Source of the DNA: Janthinobacterium sp. PAMC25594
Lineage (GTDB): Bacteria > Pseudomonadota > Gammaproteobacteria > Burkholderiales > Burkholderiaceae_D
DNA length: 64,000 nt
Assembly: GCF_019443505.1 (NCBI RefSeq)
Contig: NZ_CP080377.1
Location: 2,294,001 to 2,358,000 of the forward strand
Direction of reading: 5' to 3'
Part shown: positions 56,757-64,000 of the stretch, in pieces
Layout: each line of letters starts with the position of its first letter
How positions within the stretch are numbered: the first letter of the stretch is position 1
Program-made: the position numbers and the translations under genes
The notes under the pieces: generated by a model
Seen by the model: the letters and a program-made list of their open reading frames with translations, nothing else
What the model was told of the DNA's origin: nothing
Databases searched by the model: none

Positions 56757-56782
56757 AAAAAAGGCGCCCGCAGGCGCCTTTG
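56757..56782. terminator. Bidirectional intrinsic terminator
   Basis: AAAAAAGGCGCC-CGCA-GGCGCCTTTG. It ends the sensor kinase gene and, with a six-T tract on the minus strand, the porin gene. Confidence 0.85.
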
Positions 56783-56802
56783 TCGTGGCAAAAGACTTTT
56801 GC

Positions 56803-57801
56803 TTAGAACTTGTGGGTCATACCCAGCTGATACATCGATTTTTCGCTGAACTGGTCGCGGCCAGCATAGCCGTAAACGGCAGTACGCTTCGACAGCGGGT
56901 AATCATAGCCCAGGCCATAGGCCTTGGCCGTTTCCTTGCCGCTGACGGTCTTGCTGTCTTGCTTCTGCTTCACGTAGCTGACCTTGATGGCGCCGCCGCC
57001 GATGTCATAGGCCAGACCCAGCAGGTAGCTCTTGAATTCGCCGGTAACGGCGACATCGGTATCTGCTTTCGAGTAATCGACGGTGATTTTGGCAGGGCCA
57101 AATTTGTAACCGCCGCCGACGATCCACAGTTTCGGCTCAGCCGCTGCGTTGGCAGCGGACTGCACTTTCTTCTGGTAGCCGGCGTGTGCGCTCGCTGGAC
57201 CTTGGTCATACGTGGCAACCACGCTGAAGCCCGAATCGGCATCCTTGATTTCGCTGGCGACGTATTGGCCGCTGACGACGAAACCGCTGAACGATGGGCT
57301 GTTGTAGGTCACGGCATTGCTGACGCGCGACACGCCCACGACCGATGTGCTCGGGATGGCTTGCGGGCCATTGGGCGACTGGCCGCCGCGCATGACTGGC
57401 TCATTGATCTTGCCGATGACGCCGTAGGTGTTGAATGGATCGACGCGTGCCAGGGTGCCATCGATCAGGTCCTTGGTACGGCCCAGGTAGACGGTACCGA
57501 AGTCACCGGTCAGGCCAACCCATGCCTGGCGATCGAACAGGGTATTGGCGGTCGCTTGCGCACCGGTGTCAGCCTTGAATTCGCTTTCCAGGTTGAAAAT
57601 GGCTTTCAAGCCATTACCCAGATCTTCCGTGCCCTTGAAACCAATGCGCGATGCCTGATTTTCACGTTCCAGCAACGCAGCGCCCGTGGTCTTGGCAATG
57701 CCCAGATCGACCACGCCGTAGACGGTAACGTTCGATTGTGCTTGCGCCGTCGCTGCTGCGAAGGTACCGATGATCAATGCTGCCAGAGTAATTTTTTTCA
57801 C
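56803..57801 (-). CDS. Gram-negative porin (Porin_4/OmpC-like)
   Basis: 332-residue outer-membrane trimeric porin. Signal peptide MKKITLAALIIGTFAAATAQ with cleavage after AQA near 22, start of the barrel SNVTVYGVVDLGI, the betaproteobacterial pattern NQASRIGFKGTEDLGNGLKA, constriction-loop region after WVGLTGDFGTVYLGR, and the C-terminal strand ending QLGMTHKF with terminal Phe. Codon choice is strongly biased to few codons, as in highly expressed genes. Confidence 0.95.
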   Translation of the reverse strand: MKKITLAALIIGTFAAATAQAQSNVTVYGVVDLGIAKTTGAALLERENQASRIGFKGTEDLGNGLKAIFNLESEFKADTGAQATANTLFDRQAWVGLTGDFGTVYLGRTKDLIDGTLARVDPFNTYGVIGKINEPVMRGGQSPNGPQAIPSTSVVGVSRVSNAVTYNSPSFSGFVVSGQYVASEIKDADSGFSVVATYDQGPASAHAGYQKKVQSAANAAAEPKLWIVGGGYKFGPAKITVDYSKADTDVAVTGEFKSYLLGLAYDIGGGAIKVSYVKQKQDSKTVSGKETAKAYGLGYDYPLSKRTAVYGYAGRDQFSEKSMYQLGMTHKF

Positions 57802-57953
57802 TTGAGATTCTCTACATTAAGTTGGACAAGTTGAGCTGCTGCTGAGCTGCTTAGCTGCTGAACCAAATCATGCCCACGAAATACTTCAACAATATGACAT
57901 CGACAAGATGTTGCTTTTTGACACAACACCGTGTTACATAAAAACAACAGACG

Positions 57954-57977
57954 AAAAAAAACCGCCCGCAGGCGGCT
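57954..57977 (-). terminator. Intrinsic terminator of the methyltransferase gene
   Basis: CCGCC-CGCA-GGCGG stem, followed on the minus strand by an eight-T tract (57954-57961). Confidence 0.8.
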
Positions 57978-57995
57978 TGTCTTGCCGTGCCGGCC

Positions 57996-58646
57996 TTACT
58001 TCAGGCGGCAGCTCAGCAGCCAGTAGTATTCCAGGCGCTTCATGCGGATTTCACGGGCCGAGTGGGCAAACTTCTTGCGCAGATGACTATCCGACGGGAA
58101 ATTCTTCAGCACTTCATAGCGCTCGCCCGCATCCGTTGTGCGGAACTGGTGGGTATTGCCCAGCAAGTCAGTGCGCGCGATGACCGTGCTGCTGCCATCG
58201 ACATAGGAATTGTCGATCAGCACCAGCAGGATGTCCTTGCCCAGCTTGTTGCGCAATTGCTTCAGGTATTTGTCCTGGTCTTCGCGCTTGACGTGCGACC
58301 ACCAGAAACCGGCGAACACGGCCGTGAACTTGCCCAGCAGATCATCGGGCAAGTTGAATGCGTCGAGCTTGGCGAAGGTGACGTTGTCGGGCAAGCCGCG
58401 GGCCTGGGCCAGCGCCAGCATTTCATCGTTGATATCGGTGGCCAGCACGGACTCGGCCGACTCGGCGACCACTTCCGTCCAGTAGCCGGTACCACAGGCC
58501 AGTTCCAGCACGGTGTGGCCTTCCAGCACGTCGGCAACCTTGTCGCGCAACACTTCCAGGTCTTCCTGGCGTTCGGGCTTGTCATAGACGCGCTCGTACT
58601 GCTGCGCGATGGTGGCGTAATATTTGGCAAGCTGATCGGTAATCAT
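57996..58646 (-). CDS. Class I SAM-dependent methyltransferase
   Basis: 216 residues. SAM motif I VLELACGTGYWTEVVAE (about 46-62), acidic motif II SVLATDINDEML, motif IV KFTAVFAGFWWSHVKRED. Small-molecule methyltransferase type, substrate unknown. The ATG at 58646 has an AAGAGAAG ribosome binding site; the longer reading from 58682 is not supported. The stop lies close to a terminator, and cysB is 61 bp upstream in the same direction. Confidence 0.9.
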   Translation of the reverse strand: MITDQLAKYYATIAQQYERVYDKPERQEDLEVLRDKVADVLEGHTVLELACGTGYWTEVVAESAESVLATDINDEMLALAQARGLPDNVTFAKLDAFNLPDDLLGKFTAVFAGFWWSHVKREDQDKYLKQLRNKLGKDILLVLIDNSYVDGSSTVIARTDLLGNTHQFRTTDAGERYEVLKNFPSDSHLRKKFAHSAREIRMKRLEYYWLLSCRLK

Positions 58647-58707
58647 TGTTTCTTCTCTTCTTAAATAATCTTGGCCAGACACATCGCCCGGCCGACTTCA
58701 TGCATTG

Positions 58708-59649
58708 TTATAGTTCGTAGTGCTCTTTATCACCGCTCATCGCCTGCTCAATGAGCTTGCGGTTCAGGGTCGGCGTCAGCAACTCGATAAAGGTATAAAT
58801 ATAGCTGCGCAAATACGCGCCCTGCTTGACGGCCACGCGCGACACATTCATGCCGAACAGGTGGCCGACAGGGATGGAGCGCAAGCCTTTGTCGCGTTCG
58901 GCATCAAAGGCCATACCCGCTATGATACCAATCCCCATGCCCAACTCGACATAAGTCTTGATGACGTCGGCATCGATGGCTTCCAGCAAGATGTCCGGCT
59001 TCAGGCCGCGCAGCACGAAAGCGTGGTCGATCTTGTTGCGTCCGGCAAACGCGCTGTCATAGGTAATCAGGGGGAAAGCGGCGATTTCTTCCAGGGTCAC
59101 GGACTTCGATTTGAGCAGCGGATGGTCGACCGGCACCACCACCACGTGCTCCCATTGATAGCAGGGCAAGGTAATCAGGCCATCGATGGCGGCGATCGAT
59201 TCCGTGGCGATGGCAAGATCGGCCTGGTCGCGCTGCACCATCTCGGCGATCTGGCGTGGGTTGCCTTGCAGCAAAGACAAGCGTACCTTGGGGAACTTCA
59301 GCATGAAGGCTTGCACCACCTTGGGCAAGGTGTAGCGCGCCTGCGTATGCGTGGTGGCAATGGTAAAGCTGCCGCTGTCCTGCGCCGCGAACTCCTTGCC
59401 GATGCGCTTCATGCTGTCGATTTCCTGCATGATCAGCTCGACCGATTCCAGCACCAGGCGGCCCGGCTCCGTCAAGCTGCGGATGCGCTTGCCGTGGCGT
59501 GTAAAAATATCCACACCCAACTCTTCCTCCAGCTCGATGATGGCTTTCGATACGCCAGGTTGCGACGTAAACAAGGCCTTGGCGGCATCCGTCAGGTTAT
59601 AGTTCTGACGGACCGCTTCGCGCACGAAGCGCAGTTGATGGAGATTCAT
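58708..59649 (-). CDS. cysB: CysB-type LysR regulator of sulfur assimilation
   Basis: 313 residues. The winged helix (MNLHQLRFVREAVRQNYNLT, then LFTSQPGVSKAIIELEEELG) is the CysB/Cbl form. The effector domain holds ATTHTQARYTLPKVVQAF (sulfate/acetylserine binding) and AIDADVIKTYVELGMGIGI. Divergent from the sulfur assimilation operon with 160 bp between, and expected to activate it and repress itself. Confidence 0.93.
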   Translation of the reverse strand: MNLHQLRFVREAVRQNYNLTDAAKALFTSQPGVSKAIIELEEELGVDIFTRHGKRIRSLTEPGRLVLESVELIMQEIDSMKRIGKEFAAQDSGSFTIATTHTQARYTLPKVVQAFMLKFPKVRLSLLQGNPRQIAEMVQRDQADLAIATESIAAIDGLITLPCYQWEHVVVVPVDHPLLKSKSVTLEEIAAFPLITYDSAFAGRNKIDHAFVLRGLKPDILLEAIDADVIKTYVELGMGIGIIAGMAFDAERDKGLRSIPVGHLFGMNVSRVAVKQGAYLRSYIYTFIELLTPTLNRKLIEQAMSGDKEHYEL

Positions 59650-59714
59650 TGCTGGTTTGCCCTAGATTGCCGTAATTTGCCGAGTTTCCGCCCCACCCAT
59701 GATTTTGCGTTCAT

Positions 59715-59743
59715 GCATATACGCATATCGCATATAAGCAAAT
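59715..59743. promoter_or_regulatory. GCATAT tandem repeats in the cysB-tauE intergenic region
   Basis: GCATAT occurs at 59715, 59723 and 59730, and the variant GCAAAT at 59738, giving a 7-8 bp period. A plausible CysB binding region. Confidence 0.4.
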
Positions 59744-59761
59744 GCGTACTAAGTAGTTTGG

Positions 59762-59780
59762 AATAAACACTAAGTTTATT
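59762..59780. promoter_or_regulatory. Inverted repeat before the TauE/SafE gene
   Basis: AATAAAC-ACTAA-GTTTATT, exact 7-bp arms, 29 bp before the start at 59810. Position fits an operator over the promoter. Confidence 0.35.
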
Positions 59781-59809
59781 ACTATTGCGGGTACTTTGGG
59801 GGTGCAAGC

Positions 59810-60583
59810 ATGACTTTGTCTTATATAGTCTCAGGATTTGCCGTAGGATTACTCGTAGGAATGACCGGCGTGGGCGGCGGCTCGCTGATGACGCCGCTGT
59901 TAACCCTGCTGTTTGGCGTGCCGCCCTCCGTGGCCGTGGGCACCGACCTGGCTTTCGCCTCGATCACCAAGAGCGCCGGCACCCTGACACACCGCCTGCG
60001 TGGCACCATCCGCTGGGATATCGTCAAGCGCCTGTGCATCGGCGCCCTGCCTGCCGCCGTCGTGTCGACCCTGGCGCTCAAATCCTTTGGCACGCTGTCG
60101 CCGGAAATCGGCCAGATCATCCGTTACTCGATCGCCGGCTCCGTACTGCTGACCGTGGTCGCGCTGGTCTTCAAGGGCCGCATGCTGACGTGGATCAACG
60201 CCCACCCTGAGAAACAATTACAAGGCAACAAGCTTGCCGCCGCGACCATCATTTCAGGCGTCGTGCTGGGCACGCTGGTCACGATCTCGTCGATCGGCGC
60301 CGGCGCCATCGGCGCCACCTTGCTGGTGATGCTGTATCCACGCATGAGTTCGGCCGAAGTGGCGGGCACCGATATCGCCTACGCCGTGCCCCTGACGGCC
60401 ATCGCCGCCCTGGGCCACTGGTGGCTCGGTTCCATCCACTGGGAACTGCTGGCCTCGCTGCTGGTCGGCTCCCTGCCCGGCATCACGCTCGGTTCCTGGG
60501 TCGCGCGCTCCGTGCCGGAAAAGTTTTTAAGAGTGCTGCTGGCGATGACCTTGACCGGCGTGGCAATAAAGCTAATCTATTAA
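59810..60583 (+). CDS. TauE/SafE (TSUP) sulfite exporter-like protein
   Basis: 257 residues, eight predicted helices in two repeats (first SGFAVGLLVGMTGVGGGSLM, second GVVLGTLVTISSIGAGAIGA). The family exports or imports sulfite, sulfonates or related C2 sulfur compounds. Its position at the head of a sulfate reduction operon suggests removal of excess sulfite. Confidence 0.88.
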   Translation: MTLSYIVSGFAVGLLVGMTGVGGGSLMTPLLTLLFGVPPSVAVGTDLAFASITKSAGTLTHRLRGTIRWDIVKRLCIGALPAAVVSTLALKSFGTLSPEIGQIIRYSIAGSVLLTVVALVFKGRMLTWINAHPEKQLQGNKLAAATIISGVVLGTLVTISSIGAGAIGATLLVMLYPRMSSAEVAGTDIAYAVPLTAIAALGHWWLGSIHWELLASLLVGSLPGITLGSWVARSVPEKFLRVLLAMTLTGVAIKLIY

Positions 60584-60652
60584 AGACAAGAGCAGTATCC
60601 AGAACATCATCCCAGGCAGTCTTCCAGTACCCCGGCTTTTTTAGGAATTGAT

Positions 60653-62341
60653 ATGTACCATTACGATCAGTACGACCACCTCATCATCAAAGAGCGCATC
60701 GCCCAGTACCGAGACCAGGTTGCGCGCCGTATCGCCAATGAACTGACGGAAGAGGAATTCATCCCGCTGCGCCTGCAAAACGGCCTGTACATGCAACGTC
60801 ACGCCTACATGCTGCGCATCGCCGTGCCGTACGGCTTGCTGTCGTCGACGCAGATGCGCATGTTCGCGCACATCGCGCGCAAGTATGACCGCGGCTATGG
60901 CCATTTCACCACGCGCCAGAACATCCAGTTCAACTGGATCGAGCTGGAACAGACGCCCGATATCCTGACCGACCTGGCTTCCGTGGAAATGCACGCGATC
61001 CAGACGTCCGGCAACTGTATCCGTAATACAACATCGGACCCGTACGCCGGTGTCGCCGCCGATGAAATCATCGATCCGCGCCCGTACGCGGAAGTGTTGC
61101 GCCAGTGGAGCACCTTCCACCCCGAGTTCATCGCCCTGCCGCGCAAATTCAAGGTCGCCATCAATGGCGCCGAGCAAGACCGCGCCGCCATCGCCGTGCA
61201 CGACATCGGCTTGACGGCCGTGCGCAACGCCGCTGGCGAGGTGGGCTTCAAGGTGATGGCGGGCGGCGGCATGGGCCGCACGCCGATCCTGGGCAGCGTC
61301 GTGCGCGACTTCCTGCCATGGCAGCATTTGCTGACGTACATCCAGGCCATCATGCGCGTGTACAACCTGCACGGCCGCCGCGACAACAAATACAAGGCGC
61401 GCATCAAGATTCTGTTGAAAGCCATCGGCGTGGAAGAATTCACGCGCCAGGTGGAAGCGGAGTGGGTCGATTTGAAGGATGGCCCGGAAACATTGACGAC
61501 CGAGGAAATGCAGCGCGTGGCGGACTTTTTCAATCCGCCCGCTTACCTTGCCCTGCCGGAACTCGACTACAAGGCCGAACATGAGGACAACAAGGCGTAT
61601 GTGAACTGGCTGGCGCGCAACGTCAAGCCACACCAGCGCCCCGGCTACGTGGCCGTGGTGCTGTCGCTCAAAAAAACGGGCGTGCCACCGGGCGACGCGA
61701 CGGCCGAGCAGATCGACTTCGCGGCCGATCTCTCCGACCGCTACAGCTTCGGCGAACTGCGCGTGACGCATGAGCAAAACCTGGTGCTGGCTGACGTGGA
61801 GCAATCGAAACTGTTCAAGCTGTGGCAGGAAGCCAAGGCGCACGGCCTGGCCACGCCGAACATCGGCTTGCTGACGGACATGATCTGCTGCCCCGGTGGC
61901 GATTTCTGCTCGCTGGCGAACGCCAAGTCGCTGCCGATCGCGGCCGCCATCGCGGAACGCTTCGACAGCATCGACTTCCAGCACGACATCGGCGAGATCG
62001 AACTGAATATTTCCGGCTGCATCAATGCCTGCGGCCACCATCACGTGGGCAGCATCGGCATCCTCGGCGTCGACAAGGATGGCAGCGAATGGTATCAAGT
62101 GTCGATCGGCGGCGCGCAAGGCAACAACGCGGCCATCGGCAAGATCATCGGACCATCGTTCTCTTCCCTGCAGATGCCTGAAGTCATCGGCCGCCTGCTG
62201 CACGTCTACGTGCGCGACCGCCATGAAGGCGAGCGCTTCGTCGATACGGCCCAGCGCCTGGGCCTGGCGCCGTTCAAGGAACACGTATATGCAACGCCGA
62301 TCACGGTCGGCAACCTGGTGGGAGAAGACGAATATGTTTGA
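60653..62341 (+). CDS. Siroheme nitrite/sulfite reductase, CysI-like
   Basis: 562 residues. Two ferredoxin-like half domains (first near 35-115 including RKYDRGYGHFTTRQNIQFNW, second near 330-400). The [4Fe-4S]/siroheme site is complete: C413-x5-C419 (CCPGGDFC) and C456-x3-C460 (SGCINACGHHH). No flavoprotein CysJ is visible, so electrons probably come from ferredoxin. Operon context with cysH and cysD makes sulfite the likely substrate. Confidence 0.92.
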   Translation: MYHYDQYDHLIIKERIAQYRDQVARRIANELTEEEFIPLRLQNGLYMQRHAYMLRIAVPYGLLSSTQMRMFAHIARKYDRGYGHFTTRQNIQFNWIELEQTPDILTDLASVEMHAIQTSGNCIRNTTSDPYAGVAADEIIDPRPYAEVLRQWSTFHPEFIALPRKFKVAINGAEQDRAAIAVHDIGLTAVRNAAGEVGFKVMAGGGMGRTPILGSVVRDFLPWQHLLTYIQAIMRVYNLHGRRDNKYKARIKILLKAIGVEEFTRQVEAEWVDLKDGPETLTTEEMQRVADFFNPPAYLALPELDYKAEHEDNKAYVNWLARNVKPHQRPGYVAVVLSLKKTGVPPGDATAEQIDFAADLSDRYSFGELRVTHEQNLVLADVEQSKLFKLWQEAKAHGLATPNIGLLTDMICCPGGDFCSLANAKSLPIAAAIAERFDSIDFQHDIGEIELNISGCINACGHHHVGSIGILGVDKDGSEWYQVSIGGAQGNNAAIGKIIGPSFSSLQMPEVIGRLLHVYVRDRHEGERFVDTAQRLGLAPFKEHVYATPITVGNLVGEDEYV

Positions 62342-62894
62342 AGTACGCGAAGAAATCATCAAGAACGCCGCCGTGGTGCCAAATACCTGGGGCTTGCTGC
62401 GCCTCGATGAGGGCGAGACGCCGGAAACGGTGGTCGTGCCTGCAGGCAAGGTCATCGTGCCGCTGCCCGTGTGGCAAGCCCAGCGCGAAACCCTGCTGGC
62501 ACGCCAGCCCGACATCGGCGTCTGGCTGGCCAGCGACGAGCGCCCGGAAGAACTGGCCGCCGACGTGGCGCAACTGCCCGTCATCGGCGTGGACTTTCCG
62601 AAATTCACGGATGGCCGCGGCTACTCCATCGCCTTCAACCTGCGCGCCCGCCTGGGTTTCCAGGGTGAATTGCGCGCCATCGGCGACGTGCTGCGCGACC
62701 AGCTGTTTTCCATGCATCGCGTCGGCTTCGACGCGTATGCGACCCGGCCCGACCGCAGCATCCATGACGCCCTGAAAGGTTTATCGGTCTTTTCGGAAAC
62801 CTACCAGGCCTCGTGGGATCAGAAATCGCCGCTGTTCCGCCGCCACCAGCGCGAAGGCCAGAATCCTGACCTCGACAACGCAGCCGGCATCTGA
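62334..62894 (+). CDS. DUF934 sulfur assimilation protein
   Basis: 186 residues. DUF934 family: WLASDERPEELAADVAQLPV, IGVDFPKFTDGRGYSIAFNL, LRAIGDVLRDQLFSMHRVGF. It is always found in CysI-like/CysH operons of proteobacteria and may assist sulfite reductase; the biochemical role is unknown. GGAGAAG ribosome binding site lies inside the end of the preceding gene, which overlaps by 8 bp. Confidence 0.92.
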   Translation: MFEVREEIIKNAAVVPNTWGLLRLDEGETPETVVVPAGKVIVPLPVWQAQRETLLARQPDIGVWLASDERPEELAADVAQLPVIGVDFPKFTDGRGYSIAFNLRARLGFQGELRAIGDVLRDQLFSMHRVGFDAYATRPDRSIHDALKGLSVFSETYQASWDQKSPLFRRHQREGQNPDLDNAAGI

Positions 62895-62903
62895 GGAAGC
62901 GTC

Positions 62904-63620
62904 ATGAGCGATTTGACTTCTTTGATTGACGCCACCGGGCAAACGCTGACACGCATCGCCGCGGAGTTTTCGCCGGCCGTGTTCGCGTCCAGCCTGGCAG
63001 CCGAAGACATGGTGCTGACCGACATGATTCTCAAGGCAAAGCTGCCAATCGGCATCTTTTCCCTGGAAACGGGACGGCTGCACCAGGAAACCCTGGCCGT
63101 GCTCGACAAGGTCAAGGCCCGCTACGACCACGACATCACCCTGTACCGCCCGCAGCCGGAGCTTGTCGCCGCCTACGTGGAACAGAACGGTCTCAACGCG
63201 TTTTATGACAGCGTCGAGATGCGCCGCGAATGCTGCCGCATCCGCAAGGTCGAGCCGCTGGGCCGCGCCCTGGCCGGCAACAAGGCCTGGGTCACGGGCC
63301 AGCGCCGCGCGCAGTCCACCACGCGCGCCGAACTGCATGTGCAGGAAGACGATCCGGCGCACGCGATGACGAAATTTAATCCGCTGGCCGACTGGTCCGA
63401 GCAGGATGTGTGGGACTATATCCGTGCCAACGACGTGCCCTACAACGCGCTGCACGACCAGGGCTACCCGTCCATCGGCTGCGAACCGTGCACGCGGGCC
63501 GTCCAGCCGGGCGAAGATGTGCGCGCCGGACGCTGGTGGTGGGAAAACCCGGACTCCAAGGAATGCGGCCTGCACATGGTGGACGGTAAGTTGATACGCA
63601 TCAAATCCGTGGCAGCCTGA
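62904..63620 (+). CDS. cysH: Adenylylsulfate-type reductase (CysH)
   Basis: 238 residues. Reduces APS (or PAPS) to sulfite. The PP-loop-like [13 protein letters not shown] and TGRLHQET are present. Four [4Fe-4S] cysteines, C110-C111 ([17 protein letters not shown]) and C193-C196 ([10 protein letters not shown]), mark the bacterial/plant APS-reductase class rather than the enteric PAPS type. Catalytic C221 is in KECGLH. Confidence 0.94.
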   Translation: MSDLTSLIDATGQTLTRIAAEFSPAVFASSLAAEDMVLTDMILKAKLPIGIFSLETGRLHQETLAVLDKVKARYDHDITLYRPQPELVAAYVEQNGLNAFYDSVEMRRECCRIRKVEPLGRALAGNKAWVTGQRRAQSTTRAELHVQEDDPAHAMTKFNPLADWSEQDVWDYIRANDVPYNALHDQGYPSIGCEPCTRAVQPGEDVRAGRWWWENPDSKECGLHMVDGKLIRIKSVAA

Positions 63621-63660
63621 ACAGACACAACAGACTCAGCAGAACAAGAAAGCACCCCAT

Positions 63661-64000
63661 ATGAGCAATATTTTGAACCAGCGTCACCTCGACAGCCTTG
63701 AATCGGAAGCCATCCACATCCTGCGCGAAGTGGCGGCCGAATCGGCCAATCCCGCGCTGCTGTTTTCCGGCGGCAAGGATTCCGTCGTCCTGCTGCGTTT
63801 GGCCGAAAAAGCCTTCCGTCCAGGCAAGTTTCCATTCCCGCTCGTGCATATCGACACGGGCCACAACTTCCCGGAAGTCATCACGTTCCGCGACAAGAAA
63901 GTGGCCGAACTGGGCGAACGCCTGATCGTCGGCTCCGTGGAAGACTCGATCCAGCGCGGCACCGTGCGCCTGCGCAACCCGGCCACGGATTCGCGCAATG
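63661..64000 (+). CDS. cysD: Sulfate adenylyltransferase subunit 2 (partial, runs off edge)
   Basis: 113 codons visible of about 300. [17 protein letters not shown] is the PP-loop of Cys[21 protein letters not shown] and [11 protein letters not shown] follow. Makes APS from sulfate and ATP with CysN, which is expected just past the window. Confidence 0.94.
   Translation, partial: MSNILNQRHLDSLESEAIHILREVAAESANPALLFSGGKDSVVLLRLAEKAFRPGKFPFPLVHIDTGHNFPEVITFRDKKVAELGERLIVGSVEDSIQRGTVRLRNPATDSRN

Noticed and set aside
60641..62608. 655-residue minus-strand open frame
   Set aside because: Antisense to the siroheme reductase gene, with no protein-like composition.

Overview
The window looks like a chromosomal segment of a GC-rich betaproteobacterium of the Oxalobacteraceae (Janthinobacterium/Duganella/Massilia type). 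This is inferred from codon use, a Burkholderiales-type Porin_4 porin, a CysB/CysI-like/DUF934/CysH/CysD sulfur locus, a complete Wsp operon and an rrn operon with tRNA-Ile and tRNA-Ala in the spacer. The genus is an inference; a 16S comparison would settle it.

Layout. 1-3177: RND efflux pump (minus strand), permease cut by the left edge, preceded by its lipoprotein adaptor. 3416-5158: DUF212 membrane protein and DUF475 TerC-like membrane protein. 5386-13599: a Ter stress locus. It holds a TerD protein, an AIM24-like protein and a tightly overlapping run of ATP-grasp, PRTase with TRSP domain, HAD phosphatase, StiP-type PRTase with PELOTA domain, HpcH/HpaI-like lyase and a TerD-TerA-like fusion, then a small membrane protein. 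This is the 'Ter-associated nucleoside-like metabolite' gene set known from comparative genomics; its product is unknown, and it is the most interesting system here. 13850-20098: outer-membrane protein, an 811-residue coiled-coil protein, SrkA-like kinase, SEC-C protein and a zinc-ribbon membrane protein. 20423-24231: heme-utilisation protein HmuS under a Fur box, DMT exporter, LysR regulator. 24323-28276: orn, M48 protease, pterin dehydratase, rsgA, a small secreted protein. 28452-33819: a TPR-GAF histidine kinase, argF, argG. 34007-42593: seven-gene Wsp chemosensory operon controlling a diguanylate cyclase, followed by ppnP. 42933-47442: murB, a YajQ-type c-di-GMP binding protein, nitronate monooxygenase-like protein and an LRR-kinase fusion. 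47547-52713: rrn operon on the minus strand. 53286-56755: LytS/LytTR-type two-component pair plus a NarX-type kinase. 56803-58646: porin and methyltransferase. 58708-64000: cysB and the assimilatory sulfate reduction operon, running off the right edge inside cysD.

Besides genes, three copies of an approximately 120-bp dispersed element (5237-5356, 5960-6084, 22629-22746) stand out. Each folds into nested stems, and the stem sequences differ between copies while staying complementary within each copy. Two of the copies flank terD in opposite orientation. A perfect intrinsic terminator sits 11 bp before the AIM24-like gene, inside the Ter locus.
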